DNA from: WHTI01 sp046715095
GTDB taxonomy: Bacteria; Actinomycetota; CADDZG01; WHSQ01
Direction: 5' to 3'
Assembly: GCA_046715095.1 (NCBI GenBank)
Contig: JBKJZQ010000135.1
Span: 1-13,752, forward strand
Length of the DNA: 13,752 bases
The stretch's first letter is position 1, and every line of letters starts with the position of its first letter. Below the pieces are notes generated by a model. The model was not told where the DNA came from. It did not search any database and was given only the letters and a program-made list of their open reading frames with translations. The position numbers and the translations under genes are program-made. Shown here one piece after another: positions 1 through 5,700 of the stretch.

Positions 1-459
1 CGAGTCGGTGTAGCTCGTCGGCGTGAGCCTCCGGTTGCGGGCCCACTCGATCTCGGTCGCGAGGTCGCCTGCGGGCCTGAAGCGGTAGGGCTTGGGGAGC
101 GTATTAGCGATCTGCCTCAGCGCGACGCCTTTCGAGGGAAGGATCTGGCCGGGAGGCTCGTCCCCGAGGTGATGGAGTTGGGCAAGCGCGGCGGAGTGGA
201 AGGTCCGGGCTCGCACGCCTTCGACCCCGAGGGCGGCCAACCGGGACCGCATCTCGCCTGCAGCTTTATCGGTGAACGTGACCGCGAGGATCTCCGAGGC
301 TCGGAAGGTCTTCGAGCTCACCTGGTTGGCGATGCGCCTGGTGATCGTCGTGGTCTTACCCGACCCGGCCCCCGCAAGGATGCACACGGGGCCTCGTACC
401 GCCTTGACCGCACGCCGCTGTTCCGGGTTCAGCCCCGCGATCACATTTTCGATGCTCAC
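1..459 (-). CDS. UvrD/PcrA-type superfamily 1 DNA helicase, N-terminal part (runs off the window)
   Basis: ATP-dependent 3'-5' DNA helicase of the UvrD/PcrA/Rep group, acting in the cytoplasm in repair and replication restart. I read 153 codons on the minus strand before the left edge. Visible in order: the Q-motif LNPEQ at residues 10-14, Walker A AGAGSGKT at 29-36, motif Ia (AVTFTDKAAGEM) at about 59-70, and motif Ib (RTFHS) at 85-89. The 2A, 1B and 2B domains lie outside, so UvrD, PcrA and helicase-HRDC forms cannot be separated. I chose the GTG at 459 because the Q-motif follows at the usual distance. No Shine-Dalgarno sequence directly precedes it; the only good one (AAGGTGA) serves a GTG at 485 that opens a nine-codon frame ending on this start. 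The family call is firm and the exact start less so. Confidence 0.9.
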   Translation of the reverse strand, partial: MSIENVIAGLNPEQRRAVKAVRGPVCILAGAGSGKTTTITRRIANQVSSKTFRASEILAVTFTDKAAGEMRSRLAALGVEGVRARTFHSAALAQLHHLGDEPPGQILPSKGVALRQIANTLPKPYRFRPAGDLATEIEWARNRRLTPTSYTDS

Positions 460-485
460 CGCATCAGGACGTTGTCGATGCTCAC
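456..485 (-). other. Nine-codon leader frame overlapping the helicase start
   Basis: A GTG at 485 follows an AAGGTGA ribosome-binding site by about four bases. It reads VSIDNVLMR and stops at a TGA that shares four bases (GTGA) with the helicase GTG at 459. The peptide resembles the helicase N-terminus (VSIENVIAG), so the start region looks duplicated. It may act as a coupling leader or be a by-product of a duplication that left the helicase out of frame with its own ribosome-binding site. The sequence is clear; a function is inferred. Confidence 0.4.
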
Positions 486-543
486 CCCGTCACCTTAAGG
501 GGGCCCTGTGACGAAGCCGGGGACCATGGGGAAACCTTGTCCC

Positions 544-1101
544 TCAGTGGTCTCCGGGGTAGACGTCGGTCTCGGATTCGTGCCACACGGGGTGGTCGCC
601 GGAGGTCTCGACGTTGAACCCGTAGTCGTAGACGAGGCTGCCGCCGTAGGTTGCGCCGATCGAAACCAGGGCCCCGGCGATCACCGACAAGGCGACTGCT
701 CCGGTCGACGGCAGGTCCTCTCCCCACCGGATGATCAGGTCGACCGCGCCCCGCGCGGTCACGGTCAGCATCGCCGCCATGTGGACGTTGGCGGTGCGCC
801 ACGCCTGGGTGTGCTTCTGCGTCGACTTGAACCAGTCCCAGAACCCGGTCACCGCGGTCGGGACCGAGACCGCGCCTCCGAAGGCGAGGACATAGGTAGC
901 GGCGATGAAGAAGTTGTGAGCGGTCTCTGATCCATCCGTCGAGAACAGGGCGACGAGGTCGAACGCGGCGGCCATTATGTAGGCGGCTACCGGGATGTCG
1001 GTCAGCGGGGGATGGGTCGGCTTGCCGGCCAAGCCTCTGATGCCTTTGAACTTCCGCCCCTTGAGCGTGAGCGCCGGTTTGATCGAGAACAGCCTGGCCA
1101 T
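544..1101 (-). CDS. DUF2231-type multi-pass membrane protein
   Basis: Predicted 185-aa inner-membrane protein of unknown function. The N-terminal HPPLTDIPVAAY at about residues 30-41 and the late GGSLVYDYG near 153-161 are what I recognise as the DUF2231 pattern. About four hydrophobic stretches can be seen, near residues 38-56, 65-86, 108-126 and 135-152, with a short hydrophilic acidic tail containing His residues. Length fits the family. The ATG at 1101 is preceded by a strong AGGAGGG site. The gene ends 58 bases upstream of the leader frame of the helicase on the same strand. Some DUF2231 proteins sit near redox or haem genes, but no such gene is present here, so no role can be assigned from context. 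The family call is by pattern recognition, not a profile search. Confidence 0.8.
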   Translation of the reverse strand: MARLFSIKPALTLKGRKFKGIRGLAGKPTHPPLTDIPVAAYIMAAAFDLVALFSTDGSETAHNFFIAATYVLAFGGAVSVPTAVTGFWDWFKSTQKHTQAWRTANVHMAAMLTVTARGAVDLIIRWGEDLPSTGAVALSVIAGALVSIGATYGGSLVYDYGFNVETSGDHPVWHESETDVYPGDH

Positions 1102-1154
1102 CGTCCCTCCTGGAATTCGTCGTCCCGCCCAGTCAAACTAGTACATGGATCCCG

Positions 1155-1670
1155 TCAACCCTCGTCTATCTCTACTCTCTCGAGCACGACATCGTTCACC
1201 GGACGATCCATCGCGCCCGTCGGGACTGCGGTGATCTTCTCAACAACGTCGTAACCGTCGGTAACCTCGCCGAAGATCGTGTGCTTCCCGGTCAGGTGGC
1301 CGGTGGGTCCGACCGTCACGAAGATCTGGGAGCCGTTCGTGCCCGGACCGGCGTTCGCCATGGCAAGCAACCCGGGCTTGTCGAACGAGGGAGTCCCGGG
1401 ACCGACCTCGTCCTGGAATTGGTAGCCGGGGCCGCCCATCCCGGTCCCGGCGGGGTCCCCGCCCTGGATCATGAACCCGGGGATCACCCGGTGGAAGATC
1501 GTGCCGTTGTAGAGAGGCTCGGTCTTGCGCTGGCCATCGGTGGGGTCTTGCCATTCCCTCTTGCCCGTGGCGAGCTCGACGAAGTTGGCGACCGTGATCG
1601 GAGCGTGCTCGGGCATGAGGCGGACCTTGAACGTGCCCTCGGAGGTCACGAATGTCGCGTTGGAGGCCAT
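1155..1670 (-). CDS. Cyclophilin-type peptidyl-prolyl cis-trans isomerase
   Basis: Catalyses cis-trans isomerisation of Xaa-Pro bonds in protein folding. The 171-aa protein carries the cyclophilin core: catalytic FHR at residues 59-61 (Arg61), FMIQGGDP at 66-73 with Gln69, the substrate-pocket stretch NGSQIF at 112-117, and LTGKHTIFG at 126-134. His130 stands where human cyclophilin A has Trp121, a common bacterial change. No signal peptide or membrane anchor is seen, so a cytoplasmic location is expected. Length is typical of small bacterial PpiA/PpiB-like enzymes. The ATG at 1670 has a GGAAGG site about six bases upstream. The gene is divergent from the secreted peptidase-like gene, and a 160-base gap holds both control regions. 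Which Ppi subfamily it belongs to is not decided. Confidence 0.93.
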   Translation of the reverse strand: MASNATFVTSEGTFKVRLMPEHAPITVANFVELATGKREWQDPTDGQRKTEPLYNGTIFHRVIPGFMIQGGDPAGTGMGGPGYQFQDEVGPGTPSFDKPGLLAMANAGPGTNGSQIFVTVGPTGHLTGKHTIFGEVTDGYDVVEKITAVPTGAMDRPVNDVVLERVEIDEG

Positions 1671-1740
1671 GCTGTCCCTTCCGTAGTCTTGTCTTGTCGG
1701 TCCAACACTAGCCGCCCTCGGCGCGGGTCATGGGCCTTCC

Positions 1741-1789
1741 CCATATGCCCCGATCGTGGTGAAGTGGCGGGCACCATATGCCGATGGTC
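1741..1789. repeat. Two direct CCATATGCC-containing repeats in a divergent control region
   Basis: CCATATGCCCCGAT begins at 1741 and CCATATGCCGAT at 1774, 33 bases apart, about three helical turns. Each contains the palindrome CATATG. They lie between the divergent isomerase and peptidase-like genes, next to a 10-base perfect palindrome GTCTATAGAC at 1787-1796. This could be a regulator-binding region. The repeat is visible; any regulatory role is inferred. Confidence 0.3.
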
Positions 1790-1830
1790 TATAGACGTTG
1801 TCTCAACCTTCCGAGGGGGTTGTTCGCATC

Positions 1831-3252
1831 TTGTTGCATCGTTCGCTTCACGGGTCGCGTGCGGGTAAGTGGTTGATCGCTTCGCTCGCCGCGGTGAGCC
1901 TCATCGCCATGGCGGTGCCTGTTTCGGCCCTTCCGCGCTCGGCTAGCTTCGGTCCCATGGCCGATGCGCCCGCCGGTTACGACGGTCAAGACACCTGTTC
2001 TCCGACCGCGAAGCCGGGGGTGGTCGCGTTTTCGAACATGCTGATGAACGCGTTCCCTCAGACCGGCTCCTACGGGATCGTCCGCGCGTGCGATGTCGGG
2101 GGGACGAGCGAGCACAAGGAAGGTCGCGCGTTCGACTGGCGGGCGAACGTCTCGGTCCCATCCGAGAAGGAGGCTGTCGAGACCGCGCTCGACTGGCTCC
2201 TCGCCGAGGACAGATACGGCAACGACTTCGCCATGGCGCGCCGCTTCGGGATCATGTACGTCGTCTGGAACCGGCGCATCTGGGGAAGCTGGGGTGGCTG
2301 GTCGACCTACTGCGTACAGCAGGAGATCGGCTGTGTGAAACCGGGAACCAAGGAGATCCGGCACCCGCACACCGACCACGCTCACTTCTCCTTCTCGTGG
2401 GACGGCGCCAAGAAGAGGACCACAGGTTGGAAACCAGACCGTTCGCTGGTGGCCGCGATCGGATCGCCGTCCTCGGTTGACGGCTACGTTCTTGCAGGAC
2501 GCAACGGCGGGATCGCTCCCTTCGGCGTTCCCTACCTCGGTTCCAAGTCGGATCTCTACATGCCGCATGCCGCCGTGGACGTGGCCGCCTATCCGTCGGG
2601 ATACGGCTACTGGATCCTCTTCGGTAACGGTCAGGTTTCGGCTTTCGGCGACGCGGAGTACAAGGGCGGCGCCAAGAACGAGAAGGCCGGGAGCTTCGTC
2701 TCGATGGCTGCTCGGCCCGATGGGCGCGGCTACTGGCTTGTCAACGAGGGCGGAAGGGTCTTCGCGTTCGGCCGCGCGGACCAGTTCGACGGTCTGGCGG
2801 CCGGCGAGGTTCACATCGCCGGCATCGCCGCGTCGCCCACGGGAGAGGGCTACTGGCTGTTCGGTCAGAGCGGACGCGTTTATGCGTTCGGAGACGCCGA
2901 GTCGCTGGGGGAGGTATCCGAAGAGGACTTCGCCGATCCAGTGGTCGGTGGAGCCTCCAACGGTTCGCTCGGATACTGGATGGTGACGAGCGCAGGTCGC
3001 CTCTTCGCGTTCGGGGACGCGGTCGATCACGGCTGCGTGACCGACAAGAAGTTCAAGGGCGAGATCGTCGGCATCGACGCCGCCCCGGGCGGTGAGGGCT
3101 ACTGGCTCGTGACGAGCCAGGGACGCGTGTTCGCGAGAGGCGATGCGGCTGCGCTTGGTGGTCTCAGCGGACCGAACCTCACCCGCCAGACGATGGACGC
3201 GCGGCCCTCGAGACCGGCGACGATGCCGGAAGGCGACGCCCCCGCACGCTGA
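1831..3252 (+). CDS. Secreted zinc-peptidase-like protein with C-terminal GYW propeller-like repeats
   Basis: From TTG 1831 the protein has 473 residues. Residues 1-33 look like a Sec signal peptide: basic start, hydrophobic core LIASLAAVSLIAMAVP, likely cleavage after VSA. Residues about 50-205 hold SEHKEGRAFDW (His95, Asp102) and HTDHAHFSF (His183, His185), the spaced His/Asp/His pattern of Hedgehog/DD-peptidase-fold zinc enzymes, with MYVVWNRRIW between them. I liken this to the ARB_07466/VldE-type domain of actinobacterial cell-wall proteins. Residues about 218-460 hold six units of 38-43 residues built on GYW-hydrophobic...GRVFAFGDA, probably a propeller for binding wall polymers or surfaces; the last unit is degraded. 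The start is a choice among in-frame TTGs at 1798, 1831 and 1834; GAGGGGG at 1813-1819 favours 1831. Peptidase activity is inferred. Confidence 0.8.
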   Translation: MLHRSLHGSRAGKWLIASLAAVSLIAMAVPVSALPRSASFGPMADAPAGYDGQDTCSPTAKPGVVAFSNMLMNAFPQTGSYGIVRACDVGGTSEHKEGRAFDWRANVSVPSEKEAVETALDWLLAEDRYGNDFAMARRFGIMYVVWNRRIWGSWGGWSTYCVQQEIGCVKPGTKEIRHPHTDHAHFSFSWDGAKKRTTGWKPDRSLVAAIGSPSSVDGYVLAGRNGGIAPFGVPYLGSKSDLYMPHAAVDVAAYPSGYGYWILFGNGQVSAFGDAEYKGGAKNEKAGSFVSMAARPDGRGYWLVNEGGRVFAFGRADQFDGLAAGEVHIAGIAASPTGEGYWLFGQSGRVYAFGDAESLGEVSEEDFADPVVGGASNGSLGYWMVTSAGRLFAFGDAVDHGCVTDKKFKGEIVGIDAAPGGEGYWLVTSQGRVFARGDAAALGGLSGPNLTRQTMDARPSRPATMPEGDAPAR

Positions 3253-3269
3253 CCCCCTCCGGACGCACG

Positions 3270-3333
3270 CAAAGACACTTTGAGTAGCGTAGAGCGCGGC
3301 CGGCAGCGCTCTGGGGACCTCAAAGTCACTTTG
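3270..3333. promoter_or_regulatory. Pair of 13-base CAAAG-N3-CTTTG palindromes
   Basis: CAAAGACACTTTG lies at 3270-3282 and CAAAGTCACTTTG at 3321-3333. They differ at one position, each is an inverted repeat with five-base arms, and they are 51 bases apart start to start, near five helical turns. Both sit between the peptidase-like gene and the small 82-aa gene, the second one 27 bases before the latter's ATG. The arrangement suits a dimeric repressor binding two operators, or a dispersed intergenic element of this lineage. The pattern is plain; the role is inferred. Confidence 0.45.
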
Positions 3334-3360
3334 GGGGCGGGGGTGGGGGAGTATCGGGGC

Positions 3361-3609
3361 ATGGGACGCGATCAGATCAGGACCACCCACCTCGGTCAGT
3401 TCACCCGGGAGTCGGCCAACGAGATCGCCGGGAGGCTCGAGAAGGCGGAGATCACCTGGTGGTACAAGGAGCCGGGGTTCTTCTCCCGGATCTGGGAGTA
3501 CGGCGTCCGCGTGTTCGTCGATGAGGTCCGCCTCGAGGAGGCCCGGGCCATCGCAGGCGAGGTCGTGAGGCGCCGGGCCGAAGAGATCAAGAAGAGCAAG
3601 GACCGATGA
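3361..3609 (+). CDS. Small conserved-looking hypothetical protein (82 aa)
   Basis: I do not recognise this protein with certainty. It is soluble and charged, with an N-terminal alternation (HLGQFTRESANEIAGRLEKA), a middle WWYKEPGFFSRIWEYGVRVFVDE, and a basic helical tail rich in Arg, Glu and Lys. An A-x-x-I-A-x-x-L helix, a strand, and a final helix (EEARAIAGEVV) faintly recall the ferredoxin-like DUF2007 group of putative signalling proteins, but I would not name it so. I prefer ATG 3361 over an upstream in-frame TTG at 3280, because GGGGGAG at 3345-3351 precedes it and the added residues would be encoded by the palindromic operator-like DNA. Its TGA overlaps the next gene's ATG (ATGA at 3606-3609), so the two are translationally coupled and probably work together. 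Confidence 0.72.
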   Translation: MGRDQIRTTHLGQFTRESANEIAGRLEKAEITWWYKEPGFFSRIWEYGVRVFVDEVRLEEARAIAGEVVRRRAEEIKKSKDR

Positions 3610-4040
3610 CCTCGGAGATCAGCGACGACGATTTCGATGAACGCTGGCGAGCGCTCGAGTCCCCCTACCGACGCAAGATCGCGGCCCTCGCCCACTCGGG
3701 TCGAACGTCCGACGATCCCCACGAGGCCTCCCTGGTCCTGGGGTACGCCCGGCGCCGTCTCCACCCCTTTGAGCTCTGGGGCGTGAGCGCGGTGGTGGTC
3801 GTCGCCTACGCCGCCATAGCTGAGGTCTTCTTCGGCGGACCCGACGCGCTGATCGTCGCGCTCCTGATCGGTGCGGTGGCGGTGCTGTTCTTGATCCGGC
3901 GCGGCGGGCTGGAGACGGCCGTCTCGAAGAGCGAAGAAGCCATCAGGAACGCACCCCTGCCAGCGCCCGAGCAGGTCGAGGCTACCGACGACGCCCGGAA
4001 CATCGAGAATGCCGGCGACGATCAGGATCCGGTCGCGTAG
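3606..4040 (+). CDS. Hypothetical membrane protein with two predicted spans (144 aa)
   Basis: Unrecognised protein, coupled to the preceding gene by an ATGA overlap. Residues 1-50 are acidic then basic and hydrophilic (DDDFDERWRALESPYRRK). Two hydrophobic segments follow, about residues 55-76 (ELWGVSAVVVVAYAAIAEVF) and 80-96 (ALIVALLIGAVAVLFLI), separated by a short Gly-Gly-Pro-Asp turn, giving a hairpin with both ends on the same side. RRGG after the second span points by the positive-inside rule to both tails being cytoplasmic. The tail, about 45 residues, is Ala, Glu and Asp rich and probably disordered. The gene ends just before a hairpin shared with the convergent RTX gene. Together with the 82-aa partner it forms a two-gene unit of unknown job. 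Confidence 0.7.
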   Translation: MTSEISDDDFDERWRALESPYRRKIAALAHSGRTSDDPHEASLVLGYARRRLHPFELWGVSAVVVVAYAAIAEVFFGGPDALIVALLIGAVAVLFLIRRGGLETAVSKSEEAIRNAPLPAPEQVEATDDARNIENAGDDQDPVA

Positions 4041-4041
4041 G

Positions 4042-4064
4042 CCCCGAGATCACCGTGATCGGGG
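4042..4064. terminator. Hairpin between convergent genes, probable bidirectional terminator
   Basis: CCCCGAGATCA at 4042-4052 pairs with TGATCGGGG at 4056-4064 across a CCG loop, with two bases bulged in the left arm. It fills the 31-base gap between the stops at 4040 (plus) and 4072 (minus). There is no T-run, so termination is likely from position and GC-rich stem but not proven. Confidence 0.5.
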
Positions 4065-4071
4065 GAGAGGC

Positions 4072-4599
4072 TCAGTCCCCGGCGCAGCTGGCGGCCTCCT
4101 CGACCCCGGTCACGTCGTCGCCCTCATCCTTGTCGTAGTAATCGTGTCCGGGACCGCCCCGTCCGATGTCGTTGCCGGAGATCCCGTCGACGGTGTAGAG
4201 ACAGTCGCTACTCTGGCCCCCCTCGATGATGTCCGGGCCTTCGAACCCTCGGAGGTTGTCGCGGCCTTCATTGCCCTTGAGGGTGTCGGCCCCCTTGTTG
4301 CCGTCGAGGATGTCGTGACCCTTTCCGCCTTTGACCCCGTCGCTGCCTTTGCCTGCGATGAGCGTGTCGCCCCCGCTTCCGCCCAAGAGGATGTCGTCTC
4401 CCCCGTTGCCGCGGATGAAGTCGTCGCCGCCTTTGCCGCAGATCACGTCATCGTCTGGGGTTCCGCGTAGATCATCGTCACCGTTCGTGCCGGTCATGGT
4501 GCAGATGGAAGAGGTCCCCGCTGAAACGAGGCCCATCGGAGCAGCCACAGCAACCAAGCAGGCGGCCAGGAGAAGCGCGATAAGGGGCTTGCGGACCAT
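4072..4599 (-). CDS. Secreted RTX-type calcium-binding repeat protein
   Basis: A 175-aa exported protein made almost wholly of GGxGxDxux nonapeptide repeats, which in this family bind Ca2+ and fold as a parallel beta-roll. Residues 1-27 are a Sec signal peptide (MVRKPLIALLLAACLVAVAA, likely cut after VSA). The repeats run from about residue 37 to 165, regular to about 128, then broken by QSSDCLYTVDGI before resuming. Cys33, Cys54, Cys133 and Cys172 could form disulfides outside the cell. No enzyme domain is attached, and the Sec signal argues against type I secretion. ATG 4599 is chosen over a longer upstream frame because GGGAGGT precedes it by five bases and the signal peptide starts there. 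It converges on the coupled small pair and is back-to-back with an orphan secreted-type domain. Function beyond calcium binding is unknown. Confidence 0.85.
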   Translation of the reverse strand: MVRKPLIALLLAACLVAVAAPMGLVSAGTSSICTMTGTNGDDDLRGTPDDDVICGKGGDDFIRGNGGDDILLGGSGGDTLIAGKGSDGVKGGKGHDILDGNKGADTLKGNEGRDNLRGFEGPDIIEGGQSSDCLYTVDGISGNDIGRGGPGHDYYDKDEGDDVTGVEEAASCAGD

Positions 4600-4966
4600 G
4601 ACGACCTCCCGTTCGGGGTTGGAACCGAAACATACTCCGAAAGACCCCTCGACGGCGGGGCGCGGAAGAGAGTTAACGGACGATTGCAACCTTGATGGTG
4701 AGTCCGGCGATTTCTCCGGGAAGGTAAAGAGCTCGGATCCCCTGACGTGCGCAGACGGCCGCAAGGTCACCGTCTTCAAGCAAAAGGGTAAGGAGCAGGA
4801 CCCGAAGATCGACAAGAAGATCGCCAGCGATACCGCGGGACTTCAGGGCTCGGATTACACGTGGTCCACGGGGAACACCGGGGTATCCGGCAAGTTCTAC
4901 GCCCAGGCCAAGAAGACTCCCGAGTGCAAGGGCGACCGTAGCAAGACGGTCACGACCACCAAGTAG
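4598..4966 (+). CDS. Orphan secreted-type C-terminal domain, possibly a 5'-truncated gene
   Basis: From ATG 4598 the frame codes 122 residues. Residues about 36-119 (SGDFSGKVKSSDPLTCADGR, VTVFKQ, IASDTAG, WSTGNTGVSGKFYAQAKK, ECKGDRSKTV) look like a small beta domain with two Cys (51 and 110) that I associate with secreted actinobacterial proteins, often after RTX repeats. Here there is no signal peptide, no repeats and no ribosome-binding site. The first 30 residues are low-complexity and overlie the control region and SD of the RTX gene on the other strand; the shared CATG makes both ATGs coincide by palindromy. The frame continues upstream only as a shadow of the RTX gene. It may therefore be a pseudogene remnant of a longer protein, or use an unseen start. 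A hairpin follows at 4979. The domain is likely real; the start is poorly supported. Confidence 0.5.
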   Translation: MTTSRSGLEPKHTPKDPSTAGRGRELTDDCNLDGESGDFSGKVKSSDPLTCADGRKVTVFKQKGKEQDPKIDKKIASDTAGLQGSDYTWSTGNTGVSGKFYAQAKKTPECKGDRSKTVTTTK

Positions 4967-4978
4967 TAGCGGTGAGCT

Positions 4979-5011
4979 GGGCCGGGCCGAGCTTCGTTCA
5001 AGGCCCGGTCC
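4979..5011 (+). terminator. GC-rich hairpin after the orphan-domain gene
   Basis: GGGCCGGGCC at 4979-4988 pairs with GGCCCGGTCC at 5002-5011 (ten pairs, one G-U) across a 13-base loop, starting 12 bases after the TAG at 4964. No clear T-run follows. This is a likely terminator separating the orphan gene from the cyclase-like gene. Confidence 0.55.
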
Positions 5012-5055
5012 AGTATCGCCCTGCTCTTGCTTCGTTCGGTACGAAGAAATCGCAC

Positions 5056-5061
5056 TAAGCT
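5056..5061 (+). promoter_or_regulatory. Probable -10 box for a leaderless cyclase-like transcript
   Basis: TAAGCT matches TAnnnT and ends six bases before the ATG at 5068, the spacing expected if transcription begins at the start codon. No ribosome-binding site stands before that ATG. No convincing -35 is seen. Confidence 0.4.
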
Positions 5062-5067
5062 TGAGCC

Positions 5068-5700
5068 ATGAGTGATTCCGACGATCAGCCTGCCATCGCC
5101 GAACTGAATTCGAAAGCGAATCTCGCTCGGCTGCTCGACGAGCTTGCCGAGAATCCCGAGCGCATCGATTCCGTCACCGAGCGGGTCAAGGAGATGTTCG
5201 GGGAGAGGCGAGCGATCCTGGTCCTCGACATGAGTGGCTTCACTCGTGCGACGCAACGGGGGGACCTCATCTCTTATCTCCTCATGATCAATCAGATGCA
5301 GCGTTTGGCGGTTCCCACGGTGGAGAAGCACGGCGGCATCTTCGTCCGGGCGGATCACGACAACCTCACCTGCTTGTTCGATGAGGTTCTGCCGGCGATC
5401 GAGGCCTCTCGCACGATCACGGCTCAGCTGGAGACGGTGAACGTCGTGCTGCCCGCGGACAGGGAGCTCTACGTCGCGATCGGTATCGGGTTCGGCTCGC
5501 TCCTTAACGTCGAGAATCAGATCATCTATGGCAACCAAGTCAACCTCGCATCGAAACTAGGCGAGGACATCGGTCAGCTCGGGGACATCCTCCTCACCGA
5601 GGACGCGTACCGGCGCGTTGAGGACGAGGACGTCAAGTGTATGGAGCACAACGTGACGGTTTCGGGTATCGACGTTTGTTACTACGAAGTGACCGGCTGA
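5068..5700 (+). CDS. Class III adenylate/guanylate cyclase-like protein with altered catalytic residues
   Basis: A 210-aa cytoplasmic protein with one class III nucleotide-cyclase homology domain from about residue 46 to 208, after a 45-residue helical lead. ILVLDMSGFTR holds the first metal Asp (Asp54), and RADHDNLTCLF carries a second Asp (Asp98) in the usual GD position. GNQVNLASKL matches the GxxVNxAxRL signature with the transition-state Asn kept (Asn159) but Arg replaced by Lys163. By my alignment the base-selecting Lys is Arg94 and the base-selecting Asp is Ile152. It may thus be a weak or different-substrate cyclase, or a regulatory relic. No receptor, HAMP or membrane segment is present, so the short helical lead may be the sensor or dimer part. 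The ATG lacks an SD but has TAAGCT six bases before it. The family is secure; activity is open. Confidence 0.82.
   Translation: MSDSDDQPAIAELNSKANLARLLDELAENPERIDSVTERVKEMFGERRAILVLDMSGFTRATQRGDLISYLLMINQMQRLAVPTVEKHGGIFVRADHDNLTCLFDEVLPAIEASRTITAQLETVNVVLPADRELYVAIGIGFGSLLNVENQIIYGNQVNLASKLGEDIGQLGDILLTEDAYRRVEDEDVKCMEHNVTVSGIDVCYYEVTG

Noticed and set aside
519..543. Hairpin GGGGAC/GTCCC as terminator after the DUF2231 gene
   Set aside because: Only five or six pairs with a 14-base loop and no T-run; too weak to call.
1787..1796. TATAGA within GTCTATAGAC as a -10 box for the peptidase-like gene
   Set aside because: No matching -35 at the right distance could be found, so it is listed only as a palindrome.
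3280..3360. TTG start giving a 109-aa form of the small protein
   Set aside because: The extra residues are encoded by the palindrome region with no RBS before the TTG, while ATG 3361 has one.
1789..3390. Long minus-strand open frame of over 500 codons opposite the peptidase-like gene
   Set aside because: It mirrors a high-GC coding strand, lacks recognisable motifs or an RBS, and the plus frame has a signal peptide, a zinc pattern and repeats.
4331..4597. N-terminal extension of the orphan-domain frame
   Set aside because: The Pro/Ser-rich translation is the complement of the RTX repeats and has no signal peptide or RBS.
4558..4599. Lipoprotein signal (LAAC at residues 11-14) in the RTX protein
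   Set aside because: The Cys lies inside the hydrophobic core, too near the start, and the core continues to a good signal peptidase I site after VSA.
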